64,000 nucleotides of DNA from Rhodococcus sp. UNC23MFCrub1.1 (GTDB taxonomy: Bacteria > Actinomycetota > Actinomycetes > Mycobacteriales > Mycobacteriaceae). The notes under the pieces were generated by a model. It worked only from the letters and a program-made list of their open reading frames with translations. It made no database searches and was not told the DNA's origin. The DNA lies in the NCBI RefSeq assembly GCF_000686025.1, contig NZ_JMLQ01000009.1:1-64000 (forward strand). Direction: 5' to 3'. A program made the position numbers and the translations under genes. Shown here piece after piece: positions 50,910 to 59,128 of the stretch (the first letter of the stretch is position 1; each line of letters begins with the position of its first letter).

Positions 50910-51902
50910 ATGGACATCATCGGAGCAATCCAGGTATCGCTGGCCCAGCTCGTCGGGCCCTCCGCGATCTTCTACGCACTTCTCGCCATCGGACTGAACC
51001 TGCACTTCGGCTACGCAGGACTGCTCAACTTCGGTCAGATCGGCTTCGCCCTGCTGGGCGGATACGGCGTCGGCATCATGACCATCACGTACGAACAGCC
51101 GCTGTGGCTCGGCATCCTCGTCGGACTCGCGGCAGCCGGTCTCCTCGCGCTCGTGCTCGGTATCCCCACCCTGCGACTGCGGGCGGACTATCTCGCCATC
51201 GTCACCATCGCGGCGTCGGAGATCCTGCGACTGGTCTTCCGGTCCACCGCGTCGAACGGTGTCACCGGATCGACCAACGGCCTCTTCGGTTTCGCCGATC
51301 CGTTCACCAACCTCAGCCCGTTCGACTCGGGCAAGCAGTACTCGTTCGTCGGCGTGAAGTTCTACGGCGACGACCTGTGGGCCATGGTGGTCGGATGGTC
51401 ACTGGTGCTGATCCTGTGCGGACTCGTGTACCTGCTCACGCACAGCCCCTGGGGACGCGTCCTCAAGGCGGTGCGCGAGGACGAGGACGCCGCCCGCTCG
51501 CTGGGCAAGAACGTCTTCGTCTACAAGATGCAGGCCCTCGTCCTCGGTGGCGTCATCGGCGGTATGGGCGGCGTGTTCAACGCTCTGCAGACCAAGTCGA
51601 TCAACCCCGACTTCTACTCGACGGCGCAGACCTTCTTCGCCTTCGGCGCACTGATCCTCGGCGGTGCGGCCACGGTCTTCGGTCCGGTCGTCGGAGCCAT
51701 GCTCTTCTGGTTCTTCCTGTCGATCCCCGACGTGCTGCTGCGTCAGGCCGCCGCCGGCGACGACCCACTCATTCCGATGACCGAACAGCAGGTCGGCGCC
51801 ACACGATTCGTCCTCCTCGGCATCCTCATCGCGGTGCTGATGATCTTCCGCCCGCAGGGACTGCTGGGCAACAAGCGGGAGGTACAGCTCGATGCCAAGT
51901 AA
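50910..51902 (+). CDS. livM: branched-chain amino acid ABC permease LivM
   Basis: A 330-aa inner-membrane permease with the family pattern LNLHFGYAGLLNFGQIGFALLG and KAVREDEDAARSLGKNVFVYK, where the loop contacts the ATPase. ATG 50910 lies 2 nt after the livH stop, and the gene overlaps livG by 11 nt. Confidence 0.95.
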   Translation: MDIIGAIQVSLAQLVGPSAIFYALLAIGLNLHFGYAGLLNFGQIGFALLGGYGVGIMTITYEQPLWLGILVGLAAAGLLALVLGIPTLRLRADYLAIVTIAASEILRLVFRSTASNGVTGSTNGLFGFADPFTNLSPFDSGKQYSFVGVKFYGDDLWAMVVGWSLVLILCGLVYLLTHSPWGRVLKAVREDEDAARSLGKNVFVYKMQALVLGGVIGGMGGVFNALQTKSINPDFYSTAQTFFAFGALILGGAATVFGPVVGAMLFWFFLSIPDVLLRQAAAGDDPLIPMTEQQVGATRFVLLGILIAVLMIFRPQGLLGNKREVQLDAK

Positions 51903-52905
51903 CACCATCGCGGCACGCAAGCCGCTCAGCGCCGAGGTGCGCGCGGCGTTGTTCGCCGACGTCGCGAACACCCCCGGCGTCGCCAAGCCCGACCCGACCA
52001 TGGTGGTCGACGGCGTGTCCCGGACCTTCGGTGGCCTCAAGGCCGTCGACGTGGCACACCTCGAGATCCAGCGTGGCTGCATCACCGGCCTGATCGGCCC
52101 GAACGGCGCCGGCAAGACGACCTTGTTCAACCTGCTCACCGGGTTCGACCAGCCGGACACCGGGTCCTGGTCGATGGACGGCAAGTCGCTGGGCAGGATG
52201 ACGCCGCACCAGGTGGCGCGCCACGGTGTGGTGCGGACATTCCAGCTGACGAAGGCACTGTCGAAGCTGACCGTGCTGGACAACGTCCGGCTCGGTGCCA
52301 CGGGACAGAAGGGTGAGCGGATCTTCAACACGCTCATGCCGTGGACGTGGAAGGCGCAGGAGCGGGAGGTGACCGAGCGTGCGCGGGAACTGCTCGCGCG
52401 ATTCAAACTCGACGCGAAGTCCGAGGACCTCGCGGGATCCCTCTCCGGCGGACAGCGCAAGCTGCTCGAGATGGCGCGAGCGCTCATGACCGATCCCGCC
52501 GTCGTCATGCTCGACGAGCCCATGGCCGGCGTCAATCCCGCACTGACGCAGAGCCTTCTGGGCCACATCAAGTCGCTGCGCGACGACGGCATGACCGTCG
52601 TCTTCGTCGAGCACGACATGGACGTGATCCGCGACATCAGTGACTGGGTCGTGGTCATGGCTCAGGGCAGCGTCATCGCCGAGTCCGCGCCCGCGCAGTT
52701 GGCGGACAACGAGGCCGTCGTCGACGCGTACCTGGGAAGCCACCACGATCAGGCGCTCGAGTTCGACGCCGACGGAAATCCTGTGGGCGCCACGGCAGAA
52801 CTGGCCGAGGCGCTCGAGCAGGCCGAGGTCGAGACACTCGAGTCGGGCGGAGATCTCTCCGCGGCCGAACCCGAGATCGGGACGGACAAGAGGACCACGA
52901 CATGA
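51892..52905 (+). CDS. livG: branched-chain amino acid ABC ATPase LivG
   Basis: A 337-aa ATPase: Walker A GPNGAGKTTL, signature LSGGQRKLLEMARAL, Walker B VVMLDEPMAG, and the LivG-type long insert with VVRTFQLTKAL. It carries about 35 extra N-terminal residues and an acidic C-terminal tail of about 60, longer than the usual 255 aa. Start ATG 51892 overlaps livM. Confidence 0.95.
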   Translation: MPSNTIAARKPLSAEVRAALFADVANTPGVAKPDPTMVVDGVSRTFGGLKAVDVAHLEIQRGCITGLIGPNGAGKTTLFNLLTGFDQPDTGSWSMDGKSLGRMTPHQVARHGVVRTFQLTKALSKLTVLDNVRLGATGQKGERIFNTLMPWTWKAQEREVTERARELLARFKLDAKSEDLAGSLSGGQRKLLEMARALMTDPAVVMLDEPMAGVNPALTQSLLGHIKSLRDDGMTVVFVEHDMDVIRDISDWVVVMAQGSVIAESAPAQLADNEAVVDAYLGSHHDQALEFDADGNPVGATAELAEALEQAEVETLESGGDLSAAEPEIGTDKRTTT

Positions 52906-53726
52906 CCGAATCCGGAGCGACCACATCCGGGGGAACCGGGCTCACCGCAGCAGAATTCGCGGCGACACCGGACGAACACCGCCGCCTGGCCACCGACGCG
53001 CTCGTGCGTGCCGACGACCTGGTGGCCGGATACATCCCCGGCGTGAACATCCTGAAGGACTGCAACTTCTATCTGAACGACGGCGAGATCGTCGGCATCA
53101 TCGGCCCCAACGGTGCCGGCAAGTCGACGTTGCTCAAGGCACTCTTCGGTCTCATCCCGATCCGCAGCGGATCCGTCACGCTGCGCGGCGACACAATCAC
53201 CTCCGCCGAGGCACACGTGCTCGTGACGAAGGGCGTCGGTTACGTTCCGCAGACCCAGAACGTGTTCCCCTCGCTCACCATCGAGGAGAACCTCGAGATG
53301 GGGATCTACCTGCGGCCGAAGAAGTTCCAGGAACGGTTCGACTTCGTCAGCGAGCTTTTCCCGCTGCTGTCGGAGCGTCGCAAGATCAAGGCGGGCGCAC
53401 TGTCCGGTGGCGAGCGGCAGATGGTCGCCATGGGCCGCGCGCTGATGATGGAACCGTCCGTGCTGCTGCTCGACGAGCCGTCGGCCGGACTGTCTCCGAT
53501 GTTCCAGGACGAGGTCTTCATCCGCTGCAAGAAGATCAACGCGGCGGGCGTCTCCATCATCATGGTGGAGCAGAATGCTCGCCGGTGCCTCCAGATCTGT
53601 GACCGCGGCTACGTGCTGGATCAGGGCAAGAATGCGTACACCGACACCGGCACGAACCTGATGAACGACCCCAAGGTCATCGAGCTGTACCTCGGCACGT
53701 TGGCGGGGAGCAAAGAGAAGAAGTAG
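52902..53726 (+). CDS. livF: branched-chain amino acid ABC ATPase LivF
   Basis: A 274-aa ATPase: Walker A GPNGAGKSTLL, signature LSGGERQMVAMGRAL, Walker B LLLDEPSAGLSP. It has a roughly 35-residue N-terminal extension beyond the usual start. ATG 52902 overlaps the livG stop (ATGA). It is the last gene of the operon. Confidence 0.95.
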   Translation: MTESGATTSGGTGLTAAEFAATPDEHRRLATDALVRADDLVAGYIPGVNILKDCNFYLNDGEIVGIIGPNGAGKSTLLKALFGLIPIRSGSVTLRGDTITSAEAHVLVTKGVGYVPQTQNVFPSLTIEENLEMGIYLRPKKFQERFDFVSELFPLLSERRKIKAGALSGGERQMVAMGRALMMEPSVLLLDEPSAGLSPMFQDEVFIRCKKINAAGVSIIMVEQNARRCLQICDRGYVLDQGKNAYTDTGTNLMNDPKVIELYLGTLAGSKEKK

Positions 53727-53746
53727 TACCCGCGCACACCGACAGG

Positions 53747-53774
53747 GGCGCTCCGAGTTCGCTCGGGGCGCCCT
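53747..53774 (+). terminator. liv operon terminator
   Basis: A 12-bp stem with one G-T pair (53747-53758 with 53763-53774) and a stable TTCG tetraloop, followed by TTCTCG; 20 nt after the livF stop. Confidence 0.85.
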
Positions 53775-53891
53775 TCTCGCTGTCTGCGGCCCCTCACCCT
53801 CGGCGAGTACGTCCGAAGTGCCGTGCAACGAGCCGTATTCACAACACTGTCGACGTACTCGCGGGAGGAGCAGCCGAGCCTCACGACAGCA

Positions 53892-53926
53892 GAACGGGCC
53901 CGACTCCAGTGGAGGCGGGCCCGTTC
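53892..53926 (-). terminator. livK terminator
   Basis: GAACGGGCCCG with its complement (11 bp, 53892-53902 and 53916-53926), 14 nt past the livK stop codon on the minus strand. The bases between the two terminators (53775-53891) show no gene. Confidence 0.78.
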
Positions 53927-53940
53927 CGGGCTACTGCAGA

Positions 53941-55278
53941 TCAGCCGCCGACGACGATGTAGTCCTCGGTGGTGAGCTTGTTGTCCGGTCCGAAGACCAG
54001 CTTGCCGTACGAGCCGACGGACGGCTCGCCGCCGTCGGTGAACGCGAGCTCACCGGTGACACCGTCGTAGTCGATGTCGGTTCCGGCCTTCACCAGCGGC
54101 AGGCACTCCTGGAACGTGGTGCACTTCGTTCCGTCCTTGGTGACGGAGTTGATGTTCGCCGCGATGTCGACACCCGCGGTGGACTTCGCCTGCTCCGCGG
54201 CCAGGGCGGAGATCACGACGGCGTCGTAGGACTCACCGGCGTAATTGAAGTCGACCAGAGCCGGGTTGACGGCCTTGAGACGGTCCTGGAAACCGGCGCC
54301 CACGTCGGTGAGCGGCGTGGTGCCACGCATGGTGTCGAGCAGGCCGGGTCCGACCGACTCGCCGAGGGCGTTGCCCATGTTGCCGTCGACGCCGTAGACG
54401 GCGGTGCCGTCCGACGGTCCGATGCCGATCTCGTGCATACGGGTGATGATCTTCGCCGACTCCTCGAAGCCGATGATGGCGACGGCGTCCGGGTTGAAGT
54501 TCTTCACCTGGTCCACCTCGGCGTTGAACGACTGCGCGTTGGGGTCGTAGATGATCTTCTGGATCTGGTCGGACGCGATGCCGGCGTCCTCGAGGTTGGT
54601 GACAGTGTTGCTCGCCAGGCCCGTACCGTACGGGTCGTTGAGCGCGAGAATGGAGACGCGCTGGCCGCCGTCCTCGGCGATGAGCTGCGAGAGCGCCTGT
54701 GCCTGAAGCACATCGGTCGGTGCCGTGCGGAAGTACTGGCCCTTGTCCGCGTAGCAGACGAACTGGTCGGAGGTGTTGGCCGGCGAGATCTGCACGACGC
54801 CGGCGCTGGCGATCTTGTCGATGACCTTGAGGGACACCGAGGACGACGCTGCACCCAGGATGACACTGACGCCGGCCGCGAGCTCGCGGTCGACGGTGCT
54901 GTTCGCGGTGTCCGTGGTGGTGTCGCCCGAGTCGCCGGGGATGAGCTCCATCGGCTGGTCGAGAACGCCACCGGCGCCGTTGACGTCGTTGACGGCGAGC
55001 TGCACGCCGGCGACCTCGGGCGGGCCGAGGAAGGCGAGGCTACCGGTCTCGGGAAGCAGTGTGCCGAGCTTGAGCGGAGTGGTCACCGGCGTCGCGCCGG
55101 CAGTTGCCTGCTCGGGTGTGCAGTCGGTGTCCACGGTGGCCTCCGCAGCTGCGGAAGAGCCGCCGGCAGCGCTGGTTTCGCTGCCGGAACTCGAATCGTC
55201 GCTCGAGGAACAGCCGAACAGGGCGAGCGAAGCGACGCTCACCACCGCAGCCGTCCGAACGATGGTTCGTCTTGCCAT
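53941..55278 (-). CDS. livK: branched-chain amino acid ABC transporter substrate-binding lipoprotein
   Basis: A 445-aa secreted binding protein of periplasmic-binding type 1 fold. The signal peptide (MARRTIVRTAAVVSVASLALFGC) has lipobox LFGC, so Cys23 would be lipidated, followed by a Ser/Ala-rich linker. The binding domain starts near LKLGTLLPETGSLAFLGPPEVAGVQLAVND-type sequence. ATG 55278 has AGGAGA 6 nt upstream. It is convergent to livHMGF rather than co-transcribed, which allows separate control. Confidence 0.93.
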   Translation of the reverse strand: MARRTIVRTAAVVSVASLALFGCSSSDDSSSGSETSAAGGSSAAAEATVDTDCTPEQATAGATPVTTPLKLGTLLPETGSLAFLGPPEVAGVQLAVNDVNGAGGVLDQPMELIPGDSGDTTTDTANSTVDRELAAGVSVILGAASSSVSLKVIDKIASAGVVQISPANTSDQFVCYADKGQYFRTAPTDVLQAQALSQLIAEDGGQRVSILALNDPYGTGLASNTVTNLEDAGIASDQIQKIIYDPNAQSFNAEVDQVKNFNPDAVAIIGFEESAKIITRMHEIGIGPSDGTAVYGVDGNMGNALGESVGPGLLDTMRGTTPLTDVGAGFQDRLKAVNPALVDFNYAGESYDAVVISALAAEQAKSTAGVDIAANINSVTKDGTKCTTFQECLPLVKAGTDIDYDGVTGELAFTDGGEPSVGSYGKLVFGPDNKLTTEDYIVVGG

Positions 55279-55381
55279 CTGTCGTCTCCTAGAAATATGT
55301 GCGTCACGCACCCGATACCGTGACGCTCGTGAAGGAGAACCTATCGCTCCCCGACGGTTCGCGACCCGTGGAACAAGCCCT

Positions 55382-55397
55382 GTGACCTTACTGTGAC
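55382..55397 (-). promoter_or_regulatory. direct repeat upstream of livK (GlnR-like half sites)
   Basis: On the minus strand GTCAC, 6 nt, GTCAC. The spacing fits the actinobacterial GlnR pattern gTnAC-n6-GaAAC at the first half only, so a nitrogen-response site is possible but weak. It lies about 105 nt upstream of the livK ATG. Confidence 0.35.
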
Positions 55398-55467
55398 GTC
55401 TACGCAGCCAGTTTTAACGCAGCCGTAGCCTGGCACAGTCTTCGAGGCCGGATCACGGCACTCGGTG

Positions 55468-56073
55468 TCACGCGACGGGGGCGTCTCCGAGCGTCTCGAT
55501 GACGACGGAGGCGACCGCTTTCATGGTGGTGCGGCGGTCCATCGCGGCCCGCTGGATCCACGTGAAGGCCTCCGGCTCGGAGAGCGACTGGGACGTCATC
55601 AGCAGACCCTTGGCGCGCTCGATGAGTTTGCGCGTGTCGAGGCGGTCGTGGAGATCCGCGATCTCGGTCTCCAGCGCGGAGATCTCGGTGAACCGGCTGG
55701 CGGCCAGTTCCACGGCGGGCACCAGGTCCGCCTTCGTGAAGGGCTTCACCAGATACGCCATGGCGCCGGCGTCGCGGGCCCTCTCGACGAGTTCGCGCTG
55801 GCTGAAGGCCGTCAGGATCACGACCGGAGCCAACCGAGCCGCGGCGATCTCGGAGGCCGCGTCGATACCGTCTCGACGCGGCATCTTCACGTCCATGATC
55901 ACCAGATCCGGAACCAGGGCGCGGACGAGGTCCACCGCTTCCTGACCGTCCGCGGCCTCGCCGACGACGTCGTACCCCTCCTCGCGCAACATCTCCACGA
56001 GGTCCAGCCGAATGAGTGACTCGTCCTCCGCGACCACCACACGACGTGGCTGCGACGGTGCCGGTGTGTTCAC
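55468..56073 (-). CDS. pdtaR: ANTAR-domain response regulator PdtaR
   Basis: A 201-aa response regulator. The receiver domain (about 10-128) has acidic pocket AEDES, phospho-acceptor Asp in VIMDVKMP and Lys in YLVKPFT. The C-terminal ANTAR domain (about 132-192; RKLIERAKGLLM, EAFTWIQRAAMDRRTTMKAVA) binds RNA and prevents transcription termination. It resembles Rv1626, the partner of the histidine kinase PdtaS, which is not in the window. GTG start at 56073; GGAGGG is 11 nt upstream. Confidence 0.95.
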   Translation of the reverse strand: MNTPAPSQPRRVVVAEDESLIRLDLVEMLREEGYDVVGEAADGQEAVDLVRALVPDLVIMDVKMPRRDGIDAASEIAAARLAPVVILTAFSQRELVERARDAGAMAYLVKPFTKADLVPAVELAASRFTEISALETEIADLHDRLDTRKLIERAKGLLMTSQSLSEPEAFTWIQRAAMDRRTTMKAVASVVIETLGDAPVA

Positions 56074-56222
56074 GCTGACTCGCCCTCCCTCGATGCACTG
56101 CTCCCCCGCGGCGGCGCCGTTCTCGACGCTGCGCCCGGGCCGTCGTCAGGGTACCGGTGCACCGCATCCGGCACCGATCTTCTACACTCGGTGACCGCAC
56201 CAGCTCGCCCCGCGAGCGGTTC

Positions 56223-56299
56223 GCCCTCGTATCCCAATTGGCAGAGGAAACGGATTCAAAACCCGTGCAGTGTGAGTTCGAGTCTCACCGAGGGCACCA
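56223..56299 (+). tRNA. tRNA-Leu (CAA)
   Basis: A 77-nt tRNA with encoded CCA. Acceptor stem GCCCTCG/CGAGGGC is perfect; the D stem is 3 bp (TCC/GGA); the anticodon loop TTCAAAA gives anticodon CAA, reading UUG; the T arm GTGAG-TTCGAGT-CTCAC is perfect; discriminator A73 fits leucine. The variable loop is only 5 nt (GCAGT), not the long arm usual for tRNA-Leu, and base pair 31-39 is an A-C mismatch. A -10-like TACACT lies at 56183-56188. Confidence 0.9.
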
Positions 56300-56320
56300 G
56301 TACATCTCCCCCGCAGCCGC

Positions 56321-56698
56321 TCAGGCCATCGATCGAACGTCCAGCGAGAGCGCGAATCCCGGATCGGCCGCCCCCGTCGTCAGGCGCAGCACGTGGCGCC
56401 CCACCCGTCGGCATGCGAAGGAGATCGGGAACGCCACAGCCTGCTGCTCCCCCTCGAGGTGACCGGCGACGGGCAGTTCGAACACGTGCAGAGGCTCGTC
56501 CTCGCCGTCCGTGATCTCCACCCGTACCCGCTCACCCGACACGTCGTCGGGGCCGCGCTGCAGCAGGACCACCAGGTAGGCCTCGACGGGCTGCGCGAGG
56601 GACGGGAGCACACACCAGTCCCAGATGCCGCCGAGCACGTCGAGCTTCTGGTCCGACTGGCGCGCGTAGTCGGCGAAGAAGGCACTCGTGACGATCAT
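56321..56698 (-). CDS. uncharacterised protein (DUF6941-like)
   Basis: A 125-aa protein, mostly beta-strand by pattern, with no signal peptide or membrane segment. The N-terminal MIVTSAFFADYARQSDQKLD and WDWCVLPSL resemble a small uncharacterised family (DUF6941), but I am not certain of that assignment. Start ATG 56698; no ribosome site visible. It is divergent from the DUF1772 operon and converges on tRNA-Leu. Confidence 0.65.
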   Translation of the reverse strand: MIVTSAFFADYARQSDQKLDVLGGIWDWCVLPSLAQPVEAYLVVLLQRGPDDVSGERVRVEITDGEDEPLHVFELPVAGHLEGEQQAVAFPISFACRRVGRHVLRLTTGAADPGFALSLDVRSMA

Positions 56699-56767
56699 CG
56701 GACGACCCCGGTGGGCACCGTGATCTGATGGGACGACAGAACCGCCGCATCATCGAAAGGCTCCGTC

Positions 56768-57226
56768 GTGTCCGTTCTGCTCTCCGCCGCCGTCGTCGCG
56801 GCGGGTGTCGGTTCCGCTGCGGTGGCCGGCGTCCTGCTGGCCTTCTCCATCGCCGTGATGCCGGCGCTGGGCGTACAGCCCGCGTCCGCCGCCACGGCGG
56901 TGATGACGCGCGTGAACGTGGTCATCGTCGCTCCCGTCTTCATGGTCCTGCTGTTCGGTACCGCGGCGGCATCGGTCCTCGCCGCCGTCACCGCGTTCCT
57001 CGAGCCTGGCACACCCGCCGTTCTCGTCGCAGCGGCGGCGGCGCTCTACGTCGCGGGCTGCCTCGGCGTGACCGTCGCCGTCAACGTGCCGCTCAACGAT
57101 CGGCTCGCTGCCGCGGAGGACGTGTGGCCCGAGTACCTCACTCGGTGGACCCGGTGGAACCACGTCCGCGTGGTCGCAGGACTGGGTGCGTCGGTGCTGT
57201 TCGTCGTCGCCGGTGTCGCAGCATGA
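56768..57226 (+). CDS. DUF1772 (anthrone oxygenase-like) membrane protein
   Basis: A 152-aa protein with four hydrophobic helices (about 3-30, 48-72, 80-105, 132-152) and the DUF1772 pattern NVPLNDRLAA and WTRWNHVRVVAGLGA. Family members are linked to anthrone oxygenation in polyketide pathways, but most are uncharacterised and no such pathway is nearby. GTG start at 56768. First gene of a three-gene unit with 4-nt overlaps. Confidence 0.82.
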   Translation: MSVLLSAAVVAAGVGSAAVAGVLLAFSIAVMPALGVQPASAATAVMTRVNVVIVAPVFMVLLFGTAAASVLAAVTAFLEPGTPAVLVAAAAALYVAGCLGVTVAVNVPLNDRLAAAEDVWPEYLTRWTRWNHVRVVAGLGASVLFVVAGVAA

Positions 57227-57720
57227 CGGTGGTGCACGGCTTCGCCCCGCTCGTCGGCGACTCGCCGCACACGCTGGTGCTCGGTTCCATGCCGGGGGTC
57301 GCGTCGCTGACGGCCGAGCAGTACTACGCCCATCCTCGGAATGCGTTCTGGCCCATCATGACTCACCTCTTCCACCTACCCGGGGATGCCGGGTACGCGG
57401 AACGCGTGCGCGCACTCACGGCCGCGGGCGTCGCGGTGTGGGACGTTCTCGAACTGTGCACTCGCGAGGGCAGTCTCGACTCGGCCATCGAGAGCGACAC
57501 CGTGGTGCCGAACGACATCGACGCGCTGCTCACGGCACACCCCACCCTGGACCGCATCGTGTTCAACGGCGCCGCGGCGGCACGGCTGTTCGCTCGCCAC
57601 GTGGCGCTGTCCCGGCCCGTCGAGACGTTCCGGCTGCCGTCCACCAGCCCTGCCCATGCCGCCCTGAGCACGGCGGCGAAGGTCGACGCCTGGCGCATCG
57701 TCGCGAGGGACGACCGGTGA
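57223..57720 (+). CDS. DNA-deoxyinosine (hypoxanthine) glycosylase, UDG superfamily
   Basis: A 165-aa uracil-DNA-glycosylase-fold enzyme of the hypoxanthine-DNA glycosylase branch, which removes deaminated bases. Motif 1 VLGSMPGVASL, YYAHPRNAFWP, and motif 2 LPSTSPAHAALS are present. ATG 57223 overlaps the DUF1772 stop (ATGA). A repair gene between two membrane-protein genes is an odd grouping. Confidence 0.88.
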   Translation: MTVVHGFAPLVGDSPHTLVLGSMPGVASLTAEQYYAHPRNAFWPIMTHLFHLPGDAGYAERVRALTAAGVAVWDVLELCTREGSLDSAIESDTVVPNDIDALLTAHPTLDRIVFNGAAAARLFARHVALSRPVETFRLPSTSPAHAALSTAAKVDAWRIVARDDR

Positions 57721-58376
57721 CCGCGACCGCCTCGAGTCTGCGCTTCGCGCTCCTCGTCACCGCCGCGAGCGGGTTCCTCGATGCCTACACCTACGTCAGC
57801 CGAGGCGGCGTCTTCGCCAACGCGCAGACGGGCAACGTCATCTTCCTGGCGATCGAGGTGTCGCGGACGCACTGGCGGGACGCGGCCCAACACCTGTGGC
57901 CGATCCTCGCGTTCGTGGTCGGTGTCTCGATCGCCAACGTCATCAAGACGGGACGGGCCGAACGCCGAGTGCACCGGCCGATCCGGTGGTCCATCGCGGC
58001 GCAGGCAGCCATTCTCGCCGTGGTGGGCTTCGTACCTGCCACGGTGCCGAATGCACTGGTCACCGTGCCGATCTCGTTCATCAACGCGCTGCAGATCGCC
58101 CTGTTCCGGAACATCGGCGACCTCAACTACATCGCGATCGCGATGACCGGGAATCTGATGCGCGTGACCGAGGCCGGCTTCGCTGCGATCGTCGACCGCG
58201 ACTCCGCCGGCCGACGGGCGTTCGGTGTCTACAGCGCCGTGATCGCCGTGTTCGTCCTCGGCGCACTCGCCGGCGCCGCCGCGACCGGGTCCGTCGGCGT
58301 CCGCGCCGCGTGGATACCGGCCGCGGTGTTGGCGGCGACGCTCGCGATCTTCGTCATCGACGAGCGCACGCCCTGA
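57717..58376 (+). CDS. DUF1275 (YoaK-like) membrane protein
   Basis: A 219-aa membrane protein with about six helices and the DUF1275 signature SGFLDAYTYVSRGGVFANAQTGNVIFL and TGNLMRV. Function unknown in the family. GTG 57717 overlaps the glycosylase stop (GTGA). The gene ends 9 nt from the convergent regulator gene. Confidence 0.86.
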   Translation: MTATASSLRFALLVTAASGFLDAYTYVSRGGVFANAQTGNVIFLAIEVSRTHWRDAAQHLWPILAFVVGVSIANVIKTGRAERRVHRPIRWSIAAQAAILAVVGFVPATVPNALVTVPISFINALQIALFRNIGDLNYIAIAMTGNLMRVTEAGFAAIVDRDSAGRRAFGVYSAVIAVFVLGALAGAAATGSVGVRAAWIPAAVLAATLAIFVIDERTP

Positions 58377-58385
58377 ACACCCCGG

Positions 58386-58751
58386 TCAGTCGTGGCTCAC
58401 CGGTGACCCCGATGCGGCCATGCCCCGCGCCAGCTCGAGTCGACGTCGGACGGCCGTGATCAACTCGTCGTCCGTCAGCGCGGCGGCGCTGGCGGCCAAC
58501 TCGATCGACGCGTCGACTTCTCGAGGCTCGAGGTAGCGCGCGACGACGAGCGCCTCCACCGGATTCCGACCGAAGTGCCGTGCGACCGCGATCACGCGAT
58601 CCGCACTCGGCGTGTTCTTCCCCAGTTTCCATCTCGAGACCGACGCGGGGTCCACCCCTGCAGCCCGCGCGATCTCCACTTGTGATGCTCTGTCTGTGAC
58701 GCGGTTCAGATACTCCCACCACGTCTCCCCCACCCCGGACGTCTGATCCAT
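58386..58751 (-). CDS. XRE-type helix-turn-helix regulator
   Basis: A 121-aa protein with an HTH at about 20-62 (RASQVEIARAAGVDPASVSRWKLGKNTPSADRVIAVARHFG) and a C-terminal acidic helix. ATG 58751 has no ribosome site; TAGTGT ends 7 nt upstream (58764-58759), so leaderless. Target unknown; it faces a second small HTH gene divergently. Confidence 0.82.
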   Translation of the reverse strand: MDQTSGVGETWWEYLNRVTDRASQVEIARAAGVDPASVSRWKLGKNTPSADRVIAVARHFGRNPVEALVVARYLEPREVDASIELAASAAALTDDELITAVRRRLELARGMAASGSPVSHD

Positions 58752-58879
58752 GGCGCGAACACTACTGACACGGACGCAAGTTCACGCGCAGTGTGTCGAT
58801 TGCCCGCCCGCCAGTGCATGTGTACCTTTCGTCTCGTGCGCGCAACGAGCGCGACACGATCGATCACCGGGGGGAATCG

Positions 58880-59128
58880 ATGGCGAATCTCGAACTGGAC
58901 CGCGACGGGCTGGAACGACTACGGCGCTTCGCTCACATCACGACCGACGGGCAACTGGCCGAACGCATCGGGGTCGACCCGGCCACGGTCTCCCGCATTC
59001 TCAGCGGGAAGTGCGCGCCCGGAACGAAATTCATCGCCGGCCTGCTCTCGGAGTTCGGGACCGACCGCTTCGACGACGTCTTCGTGGTGACCGACGACCG
59101 CGTCATCGTGCCGGGAAATGGCGGATGA
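58880..59128 (+). CDS. small XRE-type helix-turn-helix protein
   Basis: An 82-aa protein with HTH residues TDGQLAERIGVDPATVSRILSGKCAPGTKFIAGLLSEFG, close to the XRE fold and similar in plan to the divergent neighbour. ATG 58880 has GGGGGA 4 nt upstream. Its last 26 nt overlap the 3' end of tesB on the other strand. The 128-nt gap between the two regulators holds both promoters and a GC-rich inverted repeat (CTCGT/ACGAG). Confidence 0.72.
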   Translation: MANLELDRDGLERLRRFAHITTDGQLAERIGVDPATVSRILSGKCAPGTKFIAGLLSEFGTDRFDDVFVVTDDRVIVPGNGG

